From contig JAQMWT010000283.1 of the NCBI GenBank assembly GCA_029834535.1, positions 1 to 45,358 on the forward strand: a stretch of DNA of 45,358 nt, in the 5' to 3' direction. This DNA is from Chrysophaeum taylorii (lineage: Eukaryota; Sar; Pelagophyceae; Pelagomonadales; Pelagomonadaceae). Position 1 is the first letter of the stretch. Every line of letters starts with the position of its first letter. Shown here in pieces: positions 1-9,214 of the stretch. Under the pieces are notes generated by a model that saw only the letters and a program-made list of their open reading frames with translations, had not been told where the DNA came from and searched no databases. The position numbers and the translations under genes were made by a program.

Positions 1-377
1 GACACGCGCATCCGCACTATAAACGCTGGTCCAGATGAGAATTCTGAACTTGAGACAGACGGTGATCGGCGTGTGCGCCTCCCACCACCAAGCTTTCCTA
101 CCACCCGTAGCCTGGATGAGTTTACCCTGGGCCCGATGGAATGCGACAAGGGTGACTCACTTTCTAGATCCGTTCACGACGTCACACTTCGTCGCACCTA
201 CTTCCGGCGGCAGCATGCGTACGACCTACGGGCGGGGCCCGTCCTCTCTTCGCCTGCCCCGCGGCTCAGCGATGACCCCGACTAGGCCCCGCACATACCC
301 ATCTACGCCCTTAAGGCACATCCTTCGTGCCACCACACAACGCACCGAAGCCCTTCAACTTAAGTTCAAGCACCCAC
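1..377 (+). repeat. Left arm of ~375-bp inverted repeat; 3' end of a putative retroelement
   Basis: Positions 1-361 are the reverse complement of 3397-3757 (coordinates sum to 3758). A few mismatches follow, and homology runs on to about 375-377. The arm starts at the window edge, so its outer limit is unknown. One frame ends in an open stretch to a stop at about 285 whose last ~35 codons recur, with few changes, in the copy near 39333. After the stop the sequence continues through a segment shared with that copy and reaches an A-run at 409-415. A conserved C-terminal reading frame plus an A-rich end fits the 3' end of a non-LTR retroelement; that identity is inference. Confidence 0.75.
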
Positions 378-415
378 ACGCACCCTCCCCTCTTAGCACG
401 CGACCTTCAAAAAAA

Positions 416-698
416 CAGCGTTGCATATTCTTGTTTAGTGAAGTGATGTGAAGTGAACGCGTCGACCTCCGTGGCGATAGTGAATAAATAGTGAAGTGGA
501 CAACTTGAAGTGAAAACTTTTTTTTTAACGCTGCACGTGCGGCGTATTACGGGGTACAGGGCAAGCGTCGAGTCGTCACATTTCAAAAGGCCTCGATGAA
601 GTGAAAGTGAAGTGAGTACGAAGAGTTGACAAAATGAAAGTTCACTTGAATAAGTGAAGTGAATTAGTGATTAATCATTTAGTGAAAATGCAACGCTG
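416..698. repeat. GTGAAGTGA-rich repeat block bounded by 11-bp inverted repeats
   Basis: Between 437 and 690 the motif GTGAAGTGA and variants occur many times in one orientation. The block is bounded by cagcgttgcat at 416-426 and its exact reverse complement at 688-698. No coding frame is convincing. It begins just after the A-rich tail of the left repeat arm. It may be a small mobile element or decayed satellite; the origin is not known. Confidence 0.5.
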
Positions 699-811
699 AA
701 AAAAACCCTCGTGCGGCATTTTACAATTCGGAAGCGTGGTAAGGGCTAGGGGTGATTGATTAAAAGCAAGACGTATGCCTGACACGACGTAGATTTTGCG
801 GCGAGCCGACG

Positions 812-1468
812 ATGTTCCGGTGGTTTCTCGGTGGTCGGCAAAAGCAGACGCAGACGCCGTCCGACCCGCCGCAGGAGGTGCGTCGCGAATAGTCGTCGTG
901 ATGTGTCGGCAGACGGCGGAAGAGGAAGAGTATCGACGGCTTATGTCGAGGCTAGCGATACGTCGACTGATCGTCGAGGTGAAAGGCCCCGAGCTCGACC
1001 GGGTACGCGTAATGGGCGTCGCCACCCGAGTTACGTGCAGGCCTTGGCCGAAGACGCCGTGCGCGAAGCGAGGAGTGCGGCAGCGCTGCGGGGGGAAGTC
1101 CTGGTCGAGGACCCGGGCTACAACGACTCGGACGTCGAGACCGATGCCCTTGTCTACTATTCCGAAAAAAAGGCGGACGTCCTCAGACACCGTCGCCGAC
1201 GTCCGCCGGCGCCGCCAGATGATGTGAGTTTGGGTCGATTCTTGAGTTCATGTCTTTCGCGTAGGAAACGAAGCCGTCGCGAGACGAGGACCGCCCGCCG
1301 AGATTCTTCCTCGCCGCATCCCGCGCCCTCGTTCTCGTCCTCCTGGTCACGCTGTGCGCCCGACGCTTCTTCAACCGACAGGCGTCGTCGTCGCCTCGCG
1401 TCGACGTCGCGAGCAGCGATCAGGCTCATCTCAACCAAGGCCGACCTGTTAAATCCGCAGGCCCGTGA
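812..1468 (+). CDS. Small single-pass membrane protein, four exons
   Basis: Exons are 812-877, 913-978, 1041-1223 and 1265-1468, giving 171 residues plus stop. The three introns (35, 62 and 41 nt) all start GTG, end AG and fall in phase 0; the frame joins without a stop, which is the main support. The protein opens MFRWFLGG, has a charged E-rich segment (about residues 24-28), an acidic stretch ending in a Tyr-Tyr pair, a basic R-rich segment, and one hydrophobic helix in exon 4 (around ALVLVLLVTLC) followed by a short polar tail. I do not recognise the family. The gene lies inside the inverted-repeat bounded segment and converges on the glycosyltransferase-like gene at 1802. Function unknown; existence fairly likely. 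Confidence 0.6.
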
Positions 1469-1801
1469 CGCGGCGCGCCGAGATGTCGTTCTGGTGGTGC
1501 TGGTGGATGCGCAACGGCATGGCGGCGAACGAACGACCCAGCGACCTTGTCCGCCCAGGATCGGATCCATGAGATGTAGTAGGAAGGAGGCACCGAGTGA
1601 GGGACGTCACCACTTTCAGAGACGACGACGACGACGACGACGACGACAACAACGCTTTTGAGGTGCGAGGCAGTTTTATTTATAGCAGTAGTAGTAAAAT
1701 GAGCATCGTCTGTGGTCGAAAGCGAGCGCGCGGCTTATATTATAATCCTCCCTCCTGTGTGTCAGAATTGCAAAACGACACCATATGCAGTAGAGAGCCC
1801 G
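1469..1801. other. Intergenic, convergent gene ends with GAC microsatellite
   Basis: This is the space between the end of the small membrane-protein gene (+) and the stop of the glycosyltransferase-like gene (-). A run of about nine GAC triplets lies at 1620-1647. No further gene is seen. Confidence 0.5.
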
Positions 1802-3103
1802 TTAGCACTGTGTGCCGAGGCCACCGACGTTGCCGAAGGACTGTCGTGACCAGGACTCGTACAAGGTTTGTCGGTCTTGGAGGCACGGGGCCTTGGGCGT
1901 GGTGTGCCTTGCTTCAATGCAGTGCCAGTGTTCTGCGGTGACGGTCTTGCAGGGGTTGGCAATGCGGTACCCCGAACGGAGAAAGAATGTGGCGGCGCAG
2001 GCCTCGGCGTGGAGCATGTTCATGTAGATGTGGGAATCATCTGTCGAAGGGGGGGTGAGGGTCTGGTAGTTGGCGTCGGCGACGAGGGGGGCGCGGAAGA
2101 CGAAGACGTCCCAGGAGACGCCGTAGTTCCGGCTCCAAAAGTCGCAGTGGCCGCGAATCGGGAGGGCATCGGTGTCTTCGTCGTGCGGCGAGGAGGTCGG
2201 CTTGCACTCGCGCACCCCGTAGGCACCGGTGGGCGCCGAGACGGAGAGCGCGAGGACGAGACCGCTCGAGCCGTCGCGGGGCTCGAAGTGGCGCGGATCG
2301 AGACGGCCGGCGTGGCGGAGGACGACGTCGGCGTTGGCCAAAGCAACGAGGTTGCCCTCATCAAACCGGTTGCTGTGTCGAATGAGGTCGAGGTAGGACG
2401 GTTGCCTTCCGAAGACCTCTGCCGTAATCTTCGTCGCGTCCATCGACGTCGCATCAAAACCGCGACGCCTTTGGATCTCGGCGACCTTTTCGCGGAGCTG
2501 CGTCGTCGCGTCGTCGTCGGCGACGTCCACCAGCACGTGGACCGCGTCGATCTGCGGAGATTTCGTGTTTTCGGCAATCGCGAGCGGACTCGATCGCGTG
2601 CAGACAACGGACTGTCGCGCCCGGGTCTCGTATTCGCACTCGACGTCGACGGGCAGCCGGGGCATCGAGGTGAGGATCGTCAAGAAACGGTCGTTCCGCG
2701 CGCGCGCATCGCACACGCGATTCACGCCCTCGTCGAATCGCCGCACGAGAACGCGACCGTAAGCGTTCCACTCGCACTGGCGCCGAGCGAACGAATCGCA
2801 GAACTGGTGCTCGCACTCGAGCGAGTCCCACTCGACAGCGTCCGTCTCTGACAAGTTCCCGTACGTCCGCATCGGCACCGCGCGCGCTTGCAGCATCGCG
2901 CGCTGGCACCACCGAAACCTCGGAAGCGGCGTCGCGTTGAGCGCGGAGGGGCTCAGCGACACCGCCTCCTCGTACTCCACGACGAGGCGAGCCTCGTGGT
3001 CCAGCCGCACGCCGTTCCAATTCTTTCGCCGGCACATTCCAACCTTCACCACCAGGACGAACATAATATCGATCAGCTGTCGTCGTCGTCGTCGTCGTGT
3101 CAT
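1802..3103 (-). CDS. Putative glycosyltransferase-like protein (NAD-motif algal family)
   Basis: An uninterrupted 433-residue frame. The N-terminus is Arg-rich, then a short hydrophobic stretch (IDIMFVLVVKVG, residues 11-22) that could be a signal anchor; ATG at 3065 is an alternative start. The central region has a beta-strand pattern AVHVLVDV, then LVALANADVVL, resembling the strand plus acidic motif of nucleotide-sugar-binding GT-A folds. Next come a Cys/Trp-rich block, SWDVFVFRAPL, and near the C-terminus MNMLHAEACAATFF followed by NPCKTVTAEHWHC. This motif order is common in large uncharacterised glycosyltransferase-like families of haptophytes and pelagophytes; that placement is from memory of the pattern, not a search. 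A remnant of a close paralogue lies directly upstream at 3100-3397. Donor and acceptor sugars are unknown. Confidence 0.6.
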   Translation of the reverse strand: MTRRRRRRQLIDIMFVLVVKVGMCRRKNWNGVRLDHEARLVVEYEEAVSLSPSALNATPLPRFRWCQRAMLQARAVPMRTYGNLSETDAVEWDSLECEHQFCDSFARRQCEWNAYGRVLVRRFDEGVNRVCDARARNDRFLTILTSMPRLPVDVECEYETRARQSVVCTRSSPLAIAENTKSPQIDAVHVLVDVADDDATTQLREKVAEIQRRRGFDATSMDATKITAEVFGRQPSYLDLIRHSNRFDEGNLVALANADVVLRHAGRLDPRHFEPRDGSSGLVLALSVSAPTGAYGVRECKPTSSPHDEDTDALPIRGHCDFWSRNYGVSWDVFVFRAPLVADANYQTLTPPSTDDSHIYMNMLHAEACAATFFLRSGYRIANPCKTVTAEHWHCIEARHTTPKAPCLQDRQTLYESWSRQSFGNVGGLGTQC

Positions 3104-3397
3104 CCGTAGTAGTGTGTTCCCTTCTTCGGTTTTTCCTCAGCAGAGCGTCCCGACCACCCACTTGGCCAAAGGCGTCCATCGTGCCAGAACAGCGACCGAG
3201 CCAGCCGGCGGTGCCCTTGGGGCGACGTGGTGCATCTTGCTGCCCCATGCAGTGCCAGTGCTCGGCAACGATGGTCTTGCAGGGGTTGTTGAGGCTGTAG
3301 CCCGCCTTGAGGAGAAACTTTGCCGCGCAGCCCTCGGCGTGGAGGGCGTTCATGTAGGCCGGGGCCATGCCGGGGGTGAGGAGGGTGCTTGAGGTAA
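3100..3397 (-). pseudogene. C-terminal fragment of a paralogue of the 1802-3103 gene
   Basis: On the minus strand the segment encodes PAYMNALHAEGCAAKFLL and then NPCKTIVAEHWHC, matching the C-terminal motifs of the neighbouring gene (MNMLHAEACAATFFL and NPCKTVTAEHWHC). Everything upstream of this is missing: the frame runs into the right arm of the inverted repeat at 3397. After the shared part it continues with GQVGG, comparable to NVGG near the neighbour's end, and then loses similarity. This is a 5'-truncated tandem duplicate, probably cut by the rearrangement that placed the repeat arm. Confidence 0.7.
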
Positions 3398-3757
3398 AGT
3401 TGAAGGGCTTCGGTGCGTTGTGTGGTGGCACGAAGGATGTGCCTTAAGGGCGTAGATGGGTATGTGCGGGGCCTAGTCGGGGTCATCGCTGAGCCGCGGG
3501 GCAGGCGAAGAGAGGACGGGCCCCGCCCGTAGGTCGTACGCATGCTGCCGCCGGAAGTAGGTGCGACGAAGTGTGACGTCGTGAACGGATCTAGAAAGTG
3601 AGTCACCCTTGTCGCATTCCATCGGGCCCAGGGTAAACTCATCCAGGCTACGGGTGGTAGGAAAGCTTGGTGGTGGGAGGCGCACACGCCGATCACCGTC
3701 TGTCTCAAGTTCAGAATTCTCATCTGGACCAGCGTTTATAGTGCGGATGCGCGTGTC
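3381..3757 (-). repeat. Right arm of the inverted repeat
   Basis: Reverse complement of 1-377, apparently identical over 3397-3757 and diverging inward of 3397 apart from a matching ten-base patch at 3383-3392. Unlike the left arm it lacks the terminal segment and A-run of the element; the sequence instead passes straight into the glycosyltransferase fragment. The outer boundary falls at about 3757, where homology reaches the window-edge limit of the other copy. Confidence 0.75.
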
Positions 3758-4129
3758 GTCGGTCGAACCTATTTATCCGCCAACTTCAGCGCCTGAGAAG
3801 ACGTACAGGTTACGTCTATCTACTAATTAGACTAGTCTTCTCCTTTCGGAGGATCTCATTTTACGAAACACAAAGACCCGTTAATTAATTTGTTCGAAGC
3901 TCAATGATCCAGTTTTCGAATTCAGAAAGAAAGATCCGAGACGAAGAAGAAGCAAAAACTAAACAGGACAGAGAACGGCGAACGCTTTTGTTCACCCTAA
4001 ATCGCAAGCCGGCGCGACGCGAGCATTAAGGTGGTTGTCACTGACCATCACCGCTTTCTCCAAGGGCACTCACTACCCACCCACTGTAGCATCAGGCCAG
4101 TCGGTAGTCCAATTCGTTACTCTAGTCGT
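3758..4129. other. Intergenic, no feature seen
   Basis: An AT-richer stretch between the right repeat arm and the end of the DUF6492-like gene. No frame with supporting splice sites or motifs was found. Confidence 0.4.
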
Positions 4130-5350
4130 TTAAGGGGAATCTGAGCTGATTGCTTTTCTGAGGCGCGCTCTTTCGAACCTTTCGCGGGCAGCGATTTTGA
4201 CATGAGCGCCCTTACTGCCGAAAGCAGAGTTGTAGTCGCGGGCGGCATTGTATTGCAAGCCTACGACATTAGCCATGCCCTCGGCGAAGAGGAGGCAGTC
4301 GTTGGCATCCAGGCCGGTTTCATCCTGACACGTGAATAAGATGGTGTGCGTGAGTTCGCCAGCTGCATGCATCGCGGCGAGATGCTCCTGGCCGAAGGCA
4401 ACGAGCTGATCGTGCGACTCGCCGACGTGGTTCCGGAATGTTGATGCCCAGAAGGCCCGGGAGAGTCCGCTGACCGAGGTGTTGTGGATCTTGTTTCTGA
4501 GGTTCGGCCACTCGAGCAGCAACATGGTGTTGTAGAGGGTAAACTCGGTAAAATGCTTGCCTCTGAGCGCGTCGTAAAACGAAAGTCCTGTTCGCTCGCG
4601 GATGCGATCCGTGAGATCCAAGAGGAGCGTCGTGCTCAGCACCTCGGGCGTAACGCCGATCAAACAAAAATCTTGTGGGTAATTAAACTCGTCGACACTC
4701 GAAGAGTTTAAGAGTTCCAAGGCGAAATCATATTGCGATCGGTACATGCCGGACCGCATGAAGTTCGCGCCAGCGTCGGCGCACCACCCAGACATCATTC
4801 GCGACGCGCCGTTTTGGTCGATCAACGTGCGCGATGAGATCTCAGCAACCGCCATCGTATCGCTGTCGAGGATCAGCAGGTACGACGAGGGGATGAGCCT
4901 CGCGACACCCAACTTGCAAAACTGCTGAATGTACCATCCCCGCATTCTCGCGTCGATGCACCCCTCGCACCCGATCGCCTGCGGCAAGTTCATCACATAA
5001 ATTCATCGGAGCCAGCTGACACTCGCCTCCTCGTCACAGATGTGAGTGAACTTTGAGTCAGGGATGAAACTGTAGAGCGAGTGGCAGTCACCCCCGCACG
5101 CTTCGGCGGCGATTGTCGGGGCGGTCTCCCCCGGAGGACCGCACGGACTACTCATCACGAAAATGTCGAGGTCATTGACGTCGAGAAATCTTCTGAACGT
5201 CTCCGCGCTCGCGGCTAGCTCGTCGGCCTGCGAGGGGTGGAACGGCAGGAACATGCTGAACCGCTGAACCTTCAGGTTCACGTTATAGTTCTTTTCGGCG
5301 TTGGCTAGTAACACTGCCGCCGCGCTCCACGATGCCAAAAAGTGACTCAT
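4130..5350 (-). CDS. DUF6492-like glycosyltransferase, two exons
   Basis: Exon 1 is 5350-5021 and exon 2 is 4978-4130, giving 392 residues. The 42-nt intron (GTCAGC...CCGCAG) is phase 0 and rescues the stop that would follow exon 1. Exon 1 starts MSHFLASWSAAAVLLANA, a likely signal or anchor segment, then a beta-rich region ending FIPDSKFTHICDEE. Exon 2 has RGWYIQQFCKLG followed by YLLILDSDTM: the Trp-Tyr-Gln-Gln helix and the Asp-Ser-Asp that, in the DUF6492/GT-A type, corresponds to the metal-binding DXD. A later FTEFTLYNTMLL block fits the family's acceptor-side helix. It probably acts in the secretory pathway. The family call is from motifs only; the substrate is unknown. It sits between two other glycosyltransferase-like genes on the same strand. 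Confidence 0.7.
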
Positions 5351-5639
5351 TCCTTCGTCTCTTAGGGGGGCTTAGCCGTCGTCGTTCGCAATCTCCTCTG
5401 TTGCACTGTACCGAGAGGAAAACAAACACTCCCGAGAGGAAAAAAATTACTGGACTGACTGGACTCTGAGTCATAATCTGTCGACACGTTTAGACAACAA
5501 GAAGAAAAAACATGTTTCGAGAAAATCGCGATCGAAGGAACAAAGTCCGTTTTCTAACAGCCGCACACACTCGGTGGGCAGGCGCCTTGACGTCTACGGC
5601 AACTACGAGTTCCACCGCGACTGTCCAATAACCTTGCTC

Positions 5640-5819
5640 CTACCCCGCACTCGCGTGAGCTGCGTCCTCAGGCGAGAAGAAGAAGTCGCGGAGAGAGACA
5701 ACCAGAGCGCCACTTTGGCCGTTGACGTAGAGGTGGTGTTCGTCGTAGACGTCCTTGGCGTCGACGTATAGTTCGTAGCAGTCATTAATCTGCCTAATAA
5801 ACTTCTGGCCGTCGCAGTT
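5640..5819 (-). CDS. Unassigned coding-like exon
   Basis: The minus strand is open from a stop at 5820-5822 to TAG at 5640-5642 and reads like real protein: a segment around INDCYELYVDAKDVYDEHHL, then LVVSLRDFFFS. It is only about 59 codons without a good start, so it is probably a terminal exon. A possible acceptor (TTTATTAG) lies near its upstream end. It could be the last exon of the gene at 5833-6687 or a remnant of something else. No family recognised. Confidence 0.35.
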   Translation of the reverse strand, partial: NCDGQKFIRQINDCYELYVDAKDVYDEHHLYVNGQSGALVVSLRDFFFSPEDAAHASAG

Positions 5820-5832
5820 TCAGTAATCCAAC

Positions 5833-6687
5833 TTAGCCTCGGTGGGCGCCGTTGGCGAAGGTGGTGATTTTTGCGAAGTCGGTTTGGATGGCAGGGCAGA
5901 CTCGGGCGCTGATCTCATGGTAGTTCGGTTGCTCAATCCACATGTCTGTTCCCTCGCTCTCCCTCCTGAAGAGGCGGACATGGCGCCAGAACAAGGGCTC
6001 GTCGCCCAGCACCAAGTAGCGAGCAGTGTCGGCGCCGATTCCGTAGTAGCCCTCGTCGGCCTGAGACTTCGGCAGGACGACGTCGAGGGAACTGTCAGCC
6101 AGATTCTCGACACCGAGCTCCAACGATAAAACGGTGTAATGGCGCTCCTGTGTCGTCGAAGCCGGCACAATGTCTTTTTGCTCAACTCGCCATCGTCACC
6201 AACTATCACGAAAGACCGGAACTGCGCGATATCGCCCACAACCTCGAAGAGCGGTGGCATCATTGCACAGGTACGTTATCGAGGCGAGGCATCGTAGTTG
6301 CGACCCGTCACATAACAATAATAATAATGACTGAACAGCTCGTTCAGCATGTGCCATGAATAAAGCTGTCCCGCAGTTAAAACTGTCGGCCGTGTGCTGC
6401 CCCGCAACGTCGCCGCACTCGAACTTGGTGTGGCCAACCACAGTGAAATCTATTTTCAAGGCGTCCAGAAAAAAGCCCCTTGAGCGGCAGCAGCGCCAGC
6501 CTACCGAAGTATAATGCTGCGACTTGCTTTTCCCGGAGCAGTTGTCCATACGAGCTGACGCGCCAGTCGCACCACGAATTGATGAGGCAGCATGAAATTT
6601 TTTCCAACTCGCCGAGCTCACGCTCCAAATCAGCAGCCAACAGAAGCGGCGTCGCGTCTTCTGAATCGAACTTAGGCCCGCGACCAC
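5833..6687 (-). pseudogene. Unresolved, possibly decayed gene (perhaps transposon-derived)
   Basis: Three minus-strand segments look coding but lie in different frames. About 6665-6520 encodes a helical piece with AADLERELGELEKISCCLIN. About 6480-6340 encodes DALKIDFTVVGHTKFECGD and an FNCGTALF block. About 6263-5833 encodes FEVVGDIAQFRSFVIVGDDG, then a second frame ending FAKITTFANGAHRG and a stop. I could not join them with clean GT-AG introns, so frameshifts are possible. The GHTKF-x-x-G/D pattern recalls the GHT-H/K-D motif of DDE-type transposase-like families common in algal genomes, but that is a weak inference. If intact it would be about 280 residues. It could also be a functional gene with introns I failed to place. 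Confidence 0.35.
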
Positions 6688-6914
6688 GTCAGGAAACTTA
6701 GCGATTTTTTTTCCCCGTTCAGGCTATAAGCGCCTCACCTGAACGATGTGAGATCTATCTCAGCGTCTCCAATCGAGAGACGAAAGGTAACGTCTGTAGC
6801 TGCAGCTTGTGTATACGTGTACAACTGTGCATTGTAGGATATTCATTTTCCAAGCAAAACCAAACGGTTTTTTTTTTCGAATTTGCTCCTTCTCATTATT
6901 ATTCAAGCCAGCAG

Positions 6915-8438
6915 TCAGTGGGGGATGAACCCCTTCTTTGGTGGGAGGAAGTCGAATCCGGTGGGGGTCTGCGCGCATTCGCATGCGATAGCGTCGTAGC
7001 AGCCGCGGTTGCAGAGCTGGGCGATGAGTCGGTTCGTGGGGTTGTCCTGAACGCCCGGGGCGCCCATGTTGAGCGAGATAAGCTGGAAGTTGGCACTGAC
7101 GGCGAGCTGCTGGGCCGCGCGCTGGTATACAGAAGGGCCGTAGATGAGCAGGGTGTCGCAAAAGGCGAGGAGGTGGAGTTCGATCGCTGCGACGATGCCT
7201 AGTGCTTGCCAGTCGACCGCCGTGGCGGGCGCGTGGCGCACAACCCGCTTGGTCTGGCCTCTCGTCGAGGCGTACGCGGAGGTGTGCCAAAAGTGTCCGT
7301 GGGTGTCGGATGACTCTTTGTGCCTGACCCTCTCGGGCGCGAGGAGTACGGCGTGCTTGACGAGCGTGACCATGATGTTGTAATAGGTTGCGTGGTCCGT
7401 CGCGAGGACCACCCCGACGTTGTCTGTCCAAGCGTCGAGGCACTCGATGGTCCGAGAGAGCGCGAGGAGCTCGAACAAGGGCCGCTTGCACGAAAGAACG
7501 TCGTCGGCACCCGGAAAACGTCGCGACGAGAAGGCTGCAAAGTCCTTGTCCATCCACTGTGTCGAGTCGCGCGGGAGCTTGCGCGATTCGTAGAAGAGGT
7601 CGGGGTACGTCACCGAAAACTGAGAGAGCTTTTCGATGTTTCCAGTCTTCGCGTTGAACGGGTCGTCCATTTTTGTTCCGTGGTCGGCGTATCCCGTACG
7701 CAGATGGAGACCCACGATCGAGTCGAGGCGGTCTATTTGTCGTGCAGTGGGCTCGAGCTGTGTCCAGACGTCGCCGACGGGCCGAGTGCTCGCGAACAGG
7801 GCACAGCTGAAATTGGGTCGACGGCGCCGCAGGTTCGTGTTCGCCCGCCGCGCGATCTCGTCGGCGAGCTTGGCGGCCTTCCACACGGTCATCGTGATTG
7901 CCGGCGCCGAATGCCGCAAGACCTCGTCTACCGCGACTTCCTGAAGCACGCGTTCTAGTCGAGGCGTGTCGTTTCGCGGCCACGCGACGTTCGTGCAGTT
8001 CGGCAGACCAAAGTACTGTTCAAAATCGATGAACCCCTGCGCGCAGTTGTGGAGGTGCACACCATGAGACTTGACGGGCTCTATGCCCGTGATCGCGTCG
8101 GGGTCGTCATCGTACGCGCAGTTCTTGTAGAACAACGCCCGACCGGTCGCCGCCGCGACCGCGACGGCCGTCGCGCGCTTCTGGCTCAAGAGCGTCACAA
8201 AGTGACCGAACGTCGTCCACTGCTCGGGGACTTCCACCACCAATATCTTTTCCCTCGATGCTCGACGCGCGACCAATGCCTCCCGCGCAACCTGGCTCCG
8301 CCATGTTACCTCCATCACGCCCGCGCGTTCGGCGGGGTCGCATTCGCGCTCGAATGCCACTTCTTCTCGTCGCGTCAAGAACGCACCCCCTCCAACGCCT
8401 CGGACCAATACCACTGACACAACACCTGCCAACCGCAT
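6915..8438 (-). CDS. Fucosyltransferase-like protein
   Basis: An intronless frame of 507 residues. The N-terminus (MRLAGVVSVVLVRGVGGGAF) is a likely signal peptide or anchor, so the protein probably acts in the ER/Golgi. Residues around 230-250 read SIVGLHLRTGYADHG, resembling the H-x-R-x-G GDP-fucose-binding motif of alpha-1,2/1,6 and O-fucosyltransferases. The C-terminal third has a helix with DWQALGIVAAIELHLLAF, then CDTLLIYGPSVYQRAAQ, resembling the D-x-x-x-L-x-x-C-D and S-x-F-x-x-x-A region of the same fold. The last part is Cys-rich and ends in a Lys-rich tail. Sugar specificity is an inference from motifs. It is the third glycosyltransferase-like gene on this strand; the two spacers around it are short. 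Confidence 0.6.
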   Translation of the reverse strand: MRLAGVVSVVLVRGVGGGAFLTRREEVAFERECDPAERAGVMEVTWRSQVAREALVARRASREKILVVEVPEQWTTFGHFVTLLSQKRATAVAVAAATGRALFYKNCAYDDDPDAITGIEPVKSHGVHLHNCAQGFIDFEQYFGLPNCTNVAWPRNDTPRLERVLQEVAVDEVLRHSAPAITMTVWKAAKLADEIARRANTNLRRRRPNFSCALFASTRPVGDVWTQLEPTARQIDRLDSIVGLHLRTGYADHGTKMDDPFNAKTGNIEKLSQFSVTYPDLFYESRKLPRDSTQWMDKDFAAFSSRRFPGADDVLSCKRPLFELLALSRTIECLDAWTDNVGVVLATDHATYYNIMVTLVKHAVLLAPERVRHKESSDTHGHFWHTSAYASTRGQTKRVVRHAPATAVDWQALGIVAAIELHLLAFCDTLLIYGPSVYQRAAQQLAVSANFQLISLNMGAPGVQDNPTNRLIAQLCNRGCYDAIACECAQTPTGFDFLPPKKGFIPH

Positions 8439-8523
8439 CGGACCTCCTCCGCGTTGCGGTCGTCCTGCGTGCTATGCGGTGGCAATCCAACGGACAGACA
8501 CTGAAGAAAGAAAGAAAGAAAGT

Positions 8524-8599
<76 letters not shown>

Positions 8600-9214
8600 A
8601 AGCGTCTTTTCTTTACAAATAAGGGTATGGTCGACGTAATAAATAATAACTAACTAGCGCGTCTCTAGAACCAAGAAGGGGATACAAAATATCCCCTCGC
8701 TAGAACGAGTGCAACTGAATGCCACGCCCCTGTGAGGGCACGAAGAACAGGGGGCTGCTTGGACCCTGCCCGAAAGAAGCTTGCGCTGGCCATTTCCCCT
8801 CGTTGTGTTGTGCGGCGACAGACGTAGGAATCAAGAGAAAAACCTAGCCGGGAGGGAAACAGAGGGTGGAAGGAGGGTTCGCGACGGCGACGACGTAGAC
8901 TTAGAGCGAGCGAGGACGCAGGAGGTGGGGATAAAAAAAAAAGAGATGGGGAGCAAGAACGGAGAAAAGGGGAGAAGAAGTCAGTAAGAGAGAGATACGG
9001 GGAGCTGCCCATGAATCCGAGCACATCACCGGCGCGCCGACAATAGGGCAGCAAGTCTCCGGGCTTTCTTTCAACAAATAGCATCCACGACGGCCCACTA
9101 TGCGTGCTCTTCGTAGAGAGTTCGATTGAGGCCGGCCCATCTACCTCTCTCTCTCTCTGAGCGGGCAAGACGACAAGGCGGCTCTTAGCAGAAAAAATTC
9201 CCGCCGACCGGAGG
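8439..9214. other. Intergenic with long GAAA/GA microsatellite
   Basis: Upstream of the fucosyltransferase-like gene, 8503-8600 is an almost pure GAAA array passing into GA. The rest (8600-9214) has a minus-strand open frame but its translation is low-complexity Ser/Pro/Arg without motifs, so I do not call it. Nothing else recognised. Confidence 0.5.

Noticed and set aside
35..451. 138-codon frame in the left repeat arm as a host gene
   Set aside because: A different frame is the one conserved among the three element copies; this one is not.
2454..3431. A 325-codon minus-strand frame across two gene copies
   Set aside because: Only its first ~90 codons match the glycosyltransferase family; the rest is an out-of-frame shadow of the 1802-3103 gene.
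8665..9168. Minus-strand frame of ~167 codons
   Set aside because: Ser/Pro/Arg low-complexity translation with no motif, splice partner or context.
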